Positions 1-13,300 of a DNA stretch of 64,000 nucleotides are shown here, piece after piece (position 1 is the first letter of the stretch; every line of letters starts with the position of its first letter). The notes under the pieces were generated by a model, which had not been told where the DNA came from, did no database searches, and saw only the letters and a list, made by a program, of their open reading frames with translations. Position numbers and translations under genes: made by a program. The stretch comes from Liolophura sinensis. Taxonomy: Eukaryota; Mollusca; Polyplacophora; Chitonida; Chitonidae. The stretch is taken from assembly GCF_032854445.1 (NCBI RefSeq), contig NC_088295.1:60305249-60369248 (forward strand), written 5' to 3'.

Positions 1-1394
1 TATAAGAGGAGCTCTCATTGGTGAATACGTTCCAACATGTCTATTTAATTGTTTAACTTTTTTCTACTAACCCTGTTTGGCATTTGTCGAATTCTGTGTA
101 CACCCTAGTGCGAACACAATGCTACATTATACTAAAAAAATTTGAGTAGTTTAATTGAATCTCTCGGTGAAAATAATTGTGTGCATATCTTTGAAATTTG
201 GTGCTTAAAATGTTGTCATAATAAAAAAAAGTAGATTACAGTTGAAATATATATGACGTCCCATGATTCTCCCAAAATGAATTTCACGCTGATAAAACTG
301 CAGCAATACCCCTGGATAGACTTCTATCAGGATCTCTGGCACTCTCCTCTTAACTGTGCCTAATGCCCTTTAACTCGGTGGCCTAGTGGCTAGATATTTC
401 ATCGTGTTGAATAAAATCGCCAATTTGGTTATACAGATTGTGAACAGATGCAATCAAAACGCTACTGAGATACATATTTGGATTATCGACATATAAACTA
501 GCATGGTGCACGAGTTGGATACAGATATATTTCATTTGCTTCGACAATTCCTCGCGTCTTTCCACCATCAGTGAACACTGCTGACTGCTTGCATGAACCC
601 ATCATAATCTTTATCTTATTATATTCACTTAGTTCTTTATTTGTGGTTTGCGTTCAACGTTGTTTTGGAAATTGACTCTGCGATTATTGATCCGGAACGT
701 GCATTTTGATCTGCTGTTTTGCATAGGACTGTTTCAATGCCTAGATTCATACATCAAATCCCTGTGAAATCCTGAGAAGTTCAGCTCTGACGCGGAAACT
801 CTCAAGTGACCCTGTGGTCAGTATCTTGGACTGGTATTCGTATCTATACCTTAACACATTTCGGGAACTGGTAGAAGAGTGCGGCAGCTCATGGATCCAC
901 CTCAGGCCTTACAAGATCGTGGCCAAGCAGTCGACGACCTCAGGTTAAAGAGTTCTGGGAGGTTCTCCAGTCTGTGAAGAGAGGCTCTTACTCTTGTCAT
1001 GGATCTCATCCATTCTCCTGCCTCTCTCTTTCGTCCATGCTGTTTAATCTTAGATGCCTAACATGCAACATTTAACTTACATCTCAGTTACTCCACAGTT
1101 TGCTTCCATAATTTCATGAAGTGTCAGAAATTCAACGAAATCGTCAACGATCGCATCACTTGGTTTTTATCATGCTTAAATGATGTCAAATTAAAAAGGT
1201 GCCCAAATCGCACTGCTCTTTCCTGTGCGAAAAAGTTGAAGAATGACTGTACATGGGTATTCTTGACATCTTGCATGTAGTCTCTGCATAGCTCTCCTGT
1301 GTGTTACAGCGGAAACTTATCCGCCTTCAAAATGCTATAATGTCTATACAACTGGCTTATAATGTATGCTGTGCTGTCTTCGCTGTTTCTCCAG
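1..1394. other. 5' flank or intron upstream of the first aminopeptidase exon
   Basis: I see no convincing coding exon here. The aminopeptidase needs an upstream exon carrying a start codon and signal peptide and ending in phase 1. Either it lies here unrecognised or outside the window, or translation starts inside the stretch directly joined to the first exon: an ATG at 1340 gives a short hydrophobic leader reading into that exon. A tRNA-like stretch at about 371-397 resembles the head of a SINE but is too short to assign. Confidence 0.4.
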
Positions 1395-4300
1395 GATGCG
1401 TGCAAAAATGTCACGGCGTTCCGAAGGTTGAGGACCGAGAAACCTGTGCATCTGGATATTCTGGGGTAAGTTGCTTTCGACACGTACAGTATATGTACGT
1501 ATATATATATAGATATGTGTGTGTGTGCGGTTGTGCGTGACTTGTCAAAATGAAAGATGCGCTGTGCAGTACACTTCTACACCTCTTTTGCTTGTAAACC
1601 TAACATAATACGAATGCATTATGAAAACGCACTATGAAAAGGGTGTTTGAATTTTCAATGTTTACTTAGTTGTTCCTTTACCCGGGCAACAGCAGGATGT
1701 CTCTCAGTGTTTAACAAAGGCAAGCAAATATGCATGAATACTTAATTCAGCCTGGAAATGGAGCCGTCTCTGTTCGTGAATACATACATCTGGGTTGAAA
1801 ATGGAAGAGTGCTAGCTCTTGCCCTACATCTGACCTTGACTTACAAAGTGAATACCATTTGTTTTGTAATGTTCTGTGAATCTAGAATGTTGGTGGAAGT
1901 ATTTCAACACAGGGTTCAACACTTGATGTAGAACATCATACACATTGTACATATTCTCATAGGTTTTCCTTCTGATATTGATTCACAAAGCGAATGTTAA
2001 CAGGAACGTAACACCAAAGCAGAAAAGAAACACAATATTATAACACAATAAACAATATTGCGGCCATCAGATCTGGCATTTCTTTGTACCAGAACAAACT
2101 AAAATCTTTAATGATTTTGGATTAATGATTTTTGATTATCAAATCTTGAGACTGTCATCTCAGTGCTACATGAATGATGATTATCTATAAATGACATTTC
2201 AAATCAGTTTTCAGTGATGACAAACAATAATTTGTTTTTTGATTCATCAAGTTTGAAAAAAGTGACATCTTTCATTTTGACAAGTGAATACAAAACTAGA
2301 ATGATTTCATCCCGTCGAAATATTTCATGTCAACACCACCATTCCTCATCGGTTCATTAGGCTATTATTCATTTACTAAGTTTTATTGAATATGGCCGAG
2401 GTGTTTTGCAGAATTTGATTTCACAATGTTGTGGCAGAGGCAGAACATTTGACATTTCTAAAAGCTAAACTGGGCAAAACACAAAGACCTATTTCTGGCT
2501 TGATGTTAGTGACCTACATTCATGACAAAGTGACAGTGCAGGAATATCCGTGACACAAATGTTTCACGCGAACAAAGAAAGAACTTACAAATGATATGTT
2601 TGTATGATAGAGCATTTGGGGAGGGAATTTCCCCAACTGTCACTGTAGGGCCTCGATGACTAAAAGCGTTTAATAAAGCACGTATGGCTATTTACGCACT
2701 ACAACTTTTCTAGAAAATCTTTTGTCTTCCACCAGTATGGTGTGCATAGCCATACGTCACACGTAGGAAAGTTCGTTAGTTGTTTGTCAAAGTTTGGTGG
2801 TTTTCTCCCGCCACTCCGGTTTGATAAGTATGGTAGAAAGGATACCAGGGCTGTTCACATTCTACGACCAATAAACTAGAATGTGCATTATTTTGTTAAG
2901 GCCTAAGATGACACTGGATAGCAGCAAGAAAGAGGTTTATATCTCATAATCCTTACGTGGTAAGCACAACAGCTTGTGATACACTCAACATACAAAGTGT
3001 AGAAAACTTCAAAATAGATTGGACGGACAATGGTACCATTTCTTTTATAAAAGGAATGTTGAGAATATAAGGTGAATAAGCCCAATCGGCTTTTCAAGGG
3101 ATATCGGCGAGACAGGTGGTGGATCTCGCAAACTACCGCCGCTAAAAGACGTGATTTTACGCTAAATACCAGACGCCGTCGAGTCGACAGACAGATGTGT
3201 ATTCAATCTAGCAACTTTTGTACAATAACGTCTTTTATCAACGTTATTTTGGGAGAGCCTCCACCTGTCCCGCCGATATGTGCGTGAATTCGCGAGACCA
3301 ATGAAACGCCGACTGGGTGGTTATATTCTGCTTTTGAAACTAGGATAAAACTTAATAATAATACAACGAAAAGCTGTTTAGCTTAGAAGTAAGTCAATCT
3401 ATCAATCACCGTCACCGTATTATCCTGACATACCTCCTCATTGTATCTTATATCATGATGAATATATAGAAGTGCCAGGCGGGGGTAAACTAGCGACCCG
3501 CAAGAAATTATACTAACGAACTCTCCCATATATGTGACGTATATATATGCAAAATGACGAAAAACGTTGAACATACGTTGGACTGCTCAAACGGGCACGC
3601 GATCAGTCCTTGGGACTGAAAGGCAAGCTGATTTAATAACTACACCTCACAACTAGGCTGATCACAGGAAATAAGTAATGCACAACTGGTTGGATAATAA
3701 CTGCTTTAGGCTGAAAATGCTCTCCTGTAAAGCTGACACCATGATGGACTGGGTGGAAAATATTCCCGATTAAAGTTAGGTCTTTTTTTTGAGAAATGTT
3801 CCTCGTTAAAATGTTAGGTTCCAAATGCTTTAGGTTCCGAATGCTTTAGGTTCCGAATTGCTTTTTGTGGGATATGCCCCTCATTAAAACGTTAAAAAAA
3901 CCAGAGGAAATACAAACTGCAAGGCAGTGTGGTACAAACTGTCCACCTAACCTCAGTATTAATGGAAAAGATAACAGTCGTTACAACGATGGTGCGGAAT
4001 ATAAGGATGATAGATATCCCATAGAAAGGCATATCCAGGAGATAAATGTAGTTCAATTCAGGGAATTTTATCGCATAGTATACACAAAATGAAGTTTGCA
4101 TCAAAAGAAAGGCCATCAGACATTGTGCAAGAAAACAGCCTGTTTTCTATTTTAAGAATATTGCCAAACGAGTTGCGATCCGTTATAATATTATAGTATA
4201 CGGTGGCCTTTTGAGAGCAAAAACTTCCATGGGAGCTGAAGTGAAGTCTTATGGCATATTTTATCTCTATAAGGTTTAGAATCGCTACACGTCAAGTACC

Positions 4301-7300
4301 TATACATTTGGATTGACTGCATGCCATTATGTTCCATGTAACGAGCTATTTTGGTGGAAAAGATTCCTTATCGTGTCAGCTGGGCTCACTTTATAACACA
4401 CTGTTACCTTGGTCAGTTTTTGATAACTATTTTTATTCTAATGTAATTAATTTGAAGAGCTACTTGATTGTATGTTTGGTTGGTTACATCTACAGCCAGT
4501 CCCAGCTACCCGCGTTAACACGTCACAGAGGCTACAGAGACTGAGACAGCATCTCCGAAATAACAGTATCGACGCTTACATCATATCATCTGAAGATGCT
4601 CATGCGGTGAGTATGATCGAATACAATTTCAGATAATATCAATAAAACTGAAACAATTGGCAGCTAGGAATATCAGGATTGCACGCGTAACACGAAAAGA
4701 AGAAGATTCTAATCAGATTAAATATATCGTTTAAGTCAAGACAATTGAAGGCGGCTTCAGTTCAGGTGACTAGCCCTGGCCAGTGAGGGCGTGTGTTCAA
4801 ATCCAGCCATGGCAAGCTCGGCCTCATTAAGAGGTTTCGAATGTTCCTGGTAAACTCGTTTCCTAATCTGCCTTCAAATAGATGTAGCATTTATTAATTT
4901 ATTTATTTCCATATTTAAGAATTATAGTCTAGACAGTTAACATATTTGCTATGGACTCGGTACTTGACATTCAAGTTCCAGGTTAGAAACCTGTAGTGGT
5001 TTCATCCAGTTTTTTGGTAGGAAGAACAGTGCTATATCCAGAAAATTTAATCCTTATTTAGGATATAACCCTTCTTCTACACTGACATCTAACAGTATGT
5101 GTATACATGAACACCGGGCTTCTGGTGTCTTTGCTTACGCCATAACCAAAGTTTTAGGTGTATAGTTCTTTACACTTGTATCAATAACGAAAACTCCAAA
5201 TTGCTGTTTGTGTATTCTTGAGGGTAATAATTCTTACAATAATTCGCATCGAAAAGTGGGGTTGAAAAATAGCCTTGACACCTGCTGATAATGCTTAACT
5301 ACCTTTACCGCTTTTGAACGTAAAGCAACCATAAGGCTGTAGTAAGATATAGACATACACTCATATACACATAGCACTACATTTGCATTGAAAATTTACT
5401 GCATGTTCAAGATCTGCAGCTATTTGGTGTAGTCGTAGAGCTGTCATTCATAAAATGTCCACTGATAATAAATACTTTATTGTGACGTATGTGTTACACG
5501 TAATCTGTTTTAGAGCGAATATGTGTCCGATTATGACGCCAGGCGTGAATATATATCCGGTTTCTCGGGGTCAGCAGGTATGTGGCCGTGATTTCCCAAT
5601 CTACTGAACTGCTGCCGTTTCATACTCATTATATCACTGTCACCAACAGCGAATTTTGTACAAAAATCTAAACAACGCCAAGGTTAATGGGTTACGGTGA
5701 TGTAGCAGGGACTGATGACAGAAAAAAACGGAAATGCTTCTATTTCTGTAAATATACTCTGATGCATTTTCTCTTAAATACATGGCGTTCAGCATGAAGG
5801 GGATAGTGCAACGACTGGTTGACCCGTATCAGTATTATGGCTCGGGCGGGGCACCTTACTTACCTTCGGTAAGTCGTCGGTAAGCACTAGATAAAAGAGC
5901 GGTGGAAATCCGTCCTGCAACAAGGAGGCACATTACATACACCCTAAGGATTCCTTCGTCGTCATATGACTGAAAAAGTGTTGAGTACGACGTTAAACCC
6001 CAAGCACTCACTCACTCACTCTTAAATGCATTTTATATTTACATTCATTTCCTTTTTATCTAACGTTTACATAACATGATTCCAACGGACACCTGAACCA
6101 TTTTTATGAATGAAAAAAAAATGCTGATTATAGTTCCGCGCAAGGATATTTAGTGGTTACGCCAGGCCTGAACAAGCTCACGTGCGTCGCGCAAATTGGA
6201 AATGTTAAACGTGTCTAACGGAGGCAGCGATATAAAGTGAGCGTAGAGAACGGCGCATGGGTGTAAAGCGATGCCACCGCTTTGAACGCTGGGAAGAGGA
6301 TTTTTATTCATGGTCAAAAAGCAAGCCACATGAAAAACACAAACCATTGATTACTAGATTATGTTCATGGTTATTAAAAACCACGCGTCCTCCTGAATGA
6401 ATGAATGCATGACAGTCGATCAGTCAGTTAGTCTGTCATTTGGTTTCTTGTCACAGGCACTGCAGTGGTCACGGCCGATAAGGCAGCTTTATGGACAGAC
6501 GGCAGATATTTTCTGCAGGCAGACGAACAGCTGGATTGTAACTGGATACTAATGAAAGCTGGTACGTAAGTTTATGTGTTGTGTGTTGGTTTGATTATGA
6601 TTTAAAGACAAAGAAAACACTAAAATGACGAACATGTATGTATCAGATTAAAAAAAGTTTCTAAACGAGTATATTGGTTTTTAAATATCAAATTCTACGG
6701 TGGTCTGTAATGACCAACAGGGTATCACTTACGTCGCATCCATATTATTTGCTTCAAATAGTTCGTTTCAAAGTCCATTCGGTGAATATGCTCATAGATC
6801 TTTATCTAGGCTTACATGCATTTGAACGGTTAAATCTAGCAGTCCACCCGTGTTAGGGAACTAACATCCTTTTGTGACATCACTGGTTCCAGCATGGTCA
6901 AAAAGGCCACCGTAAAATCCAAAGTTTCGAATGTATTTTACTAGGTTGAAAAATTCTAAGAAATAAATCGAACTATTTTTATGGACAGTGTCTTTCACCT
7001 GACATACACCTTCCTTGAAGAGTGCGTCGACATATTTTATATCGGTTTATATTGCTGCCTCTGATAACCTAATCACAGTACACCGACGCCGTCGTAAAGG
7101 GAAAAAATCTCGAGTGAGGCGTAAAACGCCGATGAAATAAAAAAAAATACTGTATGTTGATAAAGGACCGTCCGGTACATGTATTTGGCCAGTCCCTTTA
7201 TAATAAAAAAGACTAAGAGTAAAACCATGCAGAGCAGTGACGATGTTGCCAGTAAGATGGGTCACAGGTTGCCCGTGAAGTCCGGCTTCTTGTTAAATTA

Positions 7301-10300
7301 CCTCGTTTAGTGTGCAGGCCTATGTCAAATTACAAGCTTTAGGAAGTTACAACGCCAGCACTTTGTAAACCTTCGGTATATGACCCAACTCGGATTTGAC
7401 CCCAGTGGCCACTTTTACAAAACTTAAATAAATTTTTCGTAAATTTTCTTGTAAATGACGTAACATTAGGGCACGATAACCTAGACAACGTCTTTTAAGA
7501 AAAAAAAAAAAATAACGAGAAATGTGAGTTATGAAGTTTTGTGAAAATGGTCCAGGTCTCCCGCTTCCAAATCGAAGACTCAGCGTACCATCTGCCATTG
7601 GAGTATGTTAATTTGTAGCCAGTACACCCAGTAGAGTTAAGTGTTAAAGGGCTTTAATCAAATGCTGTGATTTTCAATTTGTTTATGAATTTTTGAAAAT
7701 TATTTGTACTCTTATATAATCTCATTCATGGCCAATTTTATTTCACTGAAGATAATATGTATATATTAACTTCGCGCTGTGGAACCGTTACAAGTTTGAA
7801 TCATGCAAAGTCTGGAAGAAATGTAGTACAAAGAATGCTCGGTTAAACGATTCCACATCGACTTTATTTATTCATGGTGAAGTAATATACATGAAATCAG
7901 TGGACATATGACTGTTACAGGTCAGCCTAATGTTCCGACAACGTACGAGTGGCTGGAGAAAGAACTATCCAATGGCCAGGCCATCGGAGCAAGTTCTTAC
8001 AACAATCCCATTGGTGAGTATATAGTTAGAGCAACTCAGTCAATTTAAATAGGCTGTTGCATCGAGTTTAATGCACTTAATAATACATGGGCAATATAAC
8101 ACTCACTGTGTACAGAAAAAAATGTCTGTGTAATGTATTATCACCGTGTGACTTGCTGTGCGATGAAATAGAACGAATCTGCGAGTTTTGTAATAAGAAA
8201 TACCAGTGTACTGTAATTATTAGTTTTCCACACTGGTGGTGTAATGAAAAGAAAGTAGGTTATATGTAATAACGTGCATTATAACAGGTATATACATTAT
8301 ATGATGTTTATTTAAGTACTTAAGATAGAGGCTTCCGTGGCCTAGTGATTTGTCTGCCAGCGGATGGTCGTTGGTTTCCCTGGGGCTCTGCCCGGCTTCC
8401 TCCCCTATAATGCTGCATACCGTGGTAAAAGTGAAACATTCTTGAGTATGGCGTAAACCCAATAAAATAAACAAATTAATAGATAAATAAATAAATGAGC
8501 AAGTGCTTTAGAAAATTTCGCTCGAATAGGAAACGGGACAATTTACTGGAGCATCAAGACTTCATGCACAGCTCAACTCTTAAAATTATTAGTTTGTCAT
8601 TCGCATACGAGGCAAAGCTTCTTGTATCATCGCCTTGCTCTCTGTAATCTCAGTGCGAGAGCAGACGATTCCTTAAACAGACATGGGAACTTTAACAATA
8701 TACTAGTCATTCGATCTACTTTCCTGTCCTGGAAAATTACTGCATGTTAAGTCTGGATGTGCCATCCATGGTGTCCTTGCATAACAACAATCTTTTATTC
8801 CCAGGAAAATTGATTTCAAAGGGACAATGGCTGCCGGAAATACAGGAGTTACTGGACGCGGGCATACAGTTCAGACCGATTGACAACGACCTAGTCGATG
8901 CCATATGGACAACAGGTCGACCAGCGATACCAGCCGGACCCGTGGAGATCCATCCAATCTCTTTTGCAGGTTTGTTTTGTTTGTTTATTCACCATAAATT
9001 AGGTGACAATATGTAAGGGTTGATTCTAAGCACAAAGATGGCGGGAATAAAGTGTAATGTTCTAGCCCATTGAAACAATGGTATATCAGTGGTTATACAT
9101 GAATTCTTACATTACCCTTTTCCATATGAAAGAGCAATTCATTACAATTCATACGCATTCATGTTTTACCTTTTTAGTCAAAACTATTTTGATTGGTTTG
9201 GTCAGTTTCAGGGCTTTACAAAAAATATAATTTTATCAGTCTATACGGAATAATGCCTTCAGAATACGCTTGAATAAACACCTTGCAAACGTACGAAACG
9301 GTTGAAGAATTACAGTAGTACATTTAAGACGATTTTTTCAGTGGTATTGGGAGGATAAAGATTGAACACAATAAATGAGAGGTGTAAGACAAATCACTCA
9401 CGAGACGAAACAGCAATCTGGTCCTCGGATTTCATGTTTAAGATAGCAGTATTTATGGTATCCAGACAAAACAGTGCTATATGCATCATTGACGTCTACA
9501 GTTTTTTTTAAATAAAAAAGCCAGAAAAATGATCAATGCGTGTAAAGCTATAAGCTACGAAGTATGTGCACCTAAGAAAACCCACGACTATCCGAAGATT
9601 GCCTGTCTGATTTTGACCCAGGCCAACTATTTATATGGTGCACGAATGTATAGCTTTACAGTTTATGACAGTTTATTCAATAAGCACTATGCAAATAATG
9701 AAAAAAATAATGACGAAGTACCTTGAAATGATGTCAAACAAAGCGTGCAGCGCGCTCTTGAAGTGACGTGAAATGATGTAAAGCAAAGCATGTAGAGCGC
9801 TTTGAAGTGCTGTGAAATGATGTAAAGCAAAGCATGCAGCGCGCTCTTGAAGTGACGTGAAATGATGTAAAGCAAAGCATGTTGCGCGCTTTCAAGTGCC
9901 GTGAAATGATGTAAAACAAAGCATGCAGCGTGCTCTTGAAGTGCCGTGAAGTGATATAAAACAAAGCGTGCAGCGCGCTCTTGAAGTGCCGTGATGTGAT
10001 GTAAAACAAAACGTGCAGCGCGCTCTTGAAGTGCCGTGAAATGATGTAAAACAAAGCATGCAGCGCGCTCTTGAAATGACGTGAAATGATGTAAAACAAA
10101 GCATGCAGCGCGCTCTTGAAGTGCCGTGAAATGATGTAAAACAAAGCATGCAGCGCACCATAAAATATGTTTATGCAATAAAGTTCTCCTTTGTTACCTC
10201 AGGGAAAAACTGGTCGGAGAAAGTGGGCTTTGTTCGAAATCACTTGAGCGCGGCCAACGTAACTGCACTGGTGGTTACGGGTCTGGACGAAACTGCATGT

Positions 10301-13300
10301 GAGTAGAATAGATCTAAATACACCCTGATACAGTTAAGAGATATATTGCACATATGTATTCAGAGTTTACCCTTTAAAAGACGCCCGAGGGTCGTCGTTG
10401 ATCAAAGATAAAGTCACCCGCAAAGGTTTCAGTGAGATATCTTTTCAACAATCTGTGCATTCACCTTTTTCTGTCTCACGTTGTGGTTTGATTTATTTAT
10501 TTATTTCTCTGACTGGTGTTTTACGCCGTCTTGATGACTGTTCCACTTGTATGGTGGTGGCCAGCATTATGGTGGTAGGAAACTTGGTAGCAGTGGGGTG
10601 GAACCCACGACCATCCGCAGGTTGCTGCAGGCACGTTGTGGTTTGGCACATATACATGTTACGTTGTTTCATAGTATAGAGTTTCCTCTAAAGATAGCTG
10701 ATCATTATTTCCCCTCAACACAAAATACCAAACGTAAAAAAACTTAAAATAATAAAAAAACTCCATATGTTGTGCATTTTGGCCTTAAACGTGAAATATA
10801 AATAGCGCTGACTTATTGATTATAAATTTGTAAGACACATCATAAACTTGCTACCAATTCCGTTATCTATTTTGTCGAAAATGAAATGTGTTTGCATTAA
10901 TAATCTACATTTTCAGGGTTGTTTAATCTAAGAGGTGCAGATATTCCCTACAATCCGTTCTTCATATCGTATGCCATAGTCGAGATGGACAGAGTCAGGT
11001 ATGAATTAGCAAATTAATCATTATACGCAACAACAACAACGACAAAATTCGTCAAATGTAGCTGTTAAACGGTGATTGTAAATGTTGACTGTTTGAACTA
11101 ACAAGTGTTGAATTCGCATGCGTTAGTGTGGGTTGCATTACGTAAAGACGATCGCCAGTCAGTCCGTCTGAATGAGTGAGTGCTTGGGGTTTGTCGTCGT
11201 ACTTAGCAATTTTTCAGTCATATGAGGATGAAAGAATCTTTAGAGTGCATGTAATGTGCCTCCTTGTTGTAGGAGGACGGATTTCCACCGCTCTTTTATC
11301 TAATGCTACTTCTGAGACGACTTAGCGAAGGCAAGTAAGCCGCCCAGCCCGAGCCATTATACTGATACGGGTCAACCAGTTGTTGCACTATCTCCTTCAT
11401 GCTGAACGCCAGGCGAGGAAGTTACAACTTCCTCTGTTAAAGTCTTAAGTGTGACTCGACCCTGGATCTACCGCTCCCGAAGCGGAGTCAGTCCGTCTGT
11501 ACCACTTGTCCAGCACGTTGGTTCTACGCTTTACAGTCTAAGTGTATGGGTCTCATTTCATGTGGGTAAATATAATTTTGGAAACGATGTGGCGAGCATT
11601 ACCATTTTGTTGATAGTTGCCATGGCAACCAGAGGAAAAATTCACCTGTATTCACTCTGTGATTGGGCATATGACTTCGAGTTCGGGATACAAATCCCAA
11701 TTGCTTTGCAATTTTTTGGTGGATACATAAGTAGAAAAAGTGACAATGTATAGCGCTTCCATTTCTTCCGTTGCCATTAGTAACCGGATTGCCATTTTCA
11801 TTTTCTGTACTCTTGTGGTATTACTTATTATGTACTACTATAATTATTACTATGCCCCCACTGCTACTGCAATTGTTCAGTTTTACATGTGCAATTTTAA
11901 TATTTAACTGATGTATGTGTGACACCCGAAATTATTCATCCAAATATTCAAGTAATTTCTCTGAGGGTTTCCTATTAAAATGCTGGGGTATTCTTTTATA
12001 CGTTACACACGAATGTATTCGGGTATATGCTACGTTTACCTGAACCCTTTTGGAGTATATAAGCTGAAGAATAATATATCTTTTTTAAGTTATCAAGCTA
12101 ATTGTTATGTCATTGAAGGTTGTATTTGAGGGACCACTCGACCAAGCTAAGCAGTCAGGACTTGCAGACTCATCTGAATACTAACGCTGATGGCTCGTGT
12201 ACAGGCAAACAGGGCAACTGCGTTGAGGTATGGTACCACTCGGTTTAGATAGATTGAACTGTTACATTTATTTATTTGATTGATTGGTGTTTTACACCGT
12301 ACTGAAGAATATTACACTTATACTACAAGGTCGTGAGGGAAATCACGGTCAGACCCTCTTACGTAAGACCGAAGAGAGAGCCAGCATTTGTCGACAGCGT
12401 TCTGGAGAGGTTAACCTGTGTTGCGCTAGCATGCTGGCCACTTGGGGAGAACTGTTACATAAACACATTCATAATGAATTCATGTTAGAGATTACTCAGG
12501 TGTACAGTGTAAATGTTTACACTCTTGACAAACATAACAACATCATGTATCAAATCTAAGATTATGACATTTTTCTTAACAAGAAAGCGTTTACTTGTAT
12601 TTTCAGTTTGCCTCGTGTTTGGTTGAATGTGCTGCCCAAGAGAAAAGAGTAATGTTTGAAAGGAAACAGTAGTGGGTAAAGGAAATGTACTAGTGTATGT
12701 GAGGAAAGAGATTGTGTCTATAGGGGGGACAGAATAGGGTGAAAACAGTTAATATTTTTTGAAGAGAAGCAGATGTGAATGAAAGAAAAACTCTACATTT
12801 CGGCAGCAATAGTAGGTATAAACAAAAACAGTAATGAGAGAACGAAAACGATAATGAGAATACTTTTCAGTAATGAGAGAATGAAAATGAGAGTACTTTT
12901 CAGTAATGAGAGAAAGAAAATGATAATGAGAGTACTTTTCAGTGGTGAGAGAATGAAAATGAGAATGAAAGTACTTTTCAGTAATGAGAGGATGAAAATG
13001 AGAATGAAAGTACTTTTCAGTAATGAGAGAATGAGAAAGGGAATCGCAGGGAGTTAAAGCAAACAGTCTTGCTGTAAAGGAAATTGTAGTAAAAAGGAAA
13101 ACAGCAGCGAATAAAACAAAGACGAGTGGGTTGAAGAAAGAAAGTATCTATATTCAAGGAAACAAAGGTGTTTTAAAGGAAATAATGGTTCATGAAATAA
13201 CAATATTATGTTTGACAGTAATTGGTGGGATTTGATTTATTTCTTTAATTGGTGTTTGACGTCGTACCCAAGAATATTTCTCTTGTACGACAGCGGCCAG

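Noticed and set aside
9687-10178. Three overlapping - strand reading frames of 89-163 codons
   Set aside because: They come from a 45-bp tandem repeat whose length is a multiple of three; the repeated peptide in each frame shows no independent coding signal.
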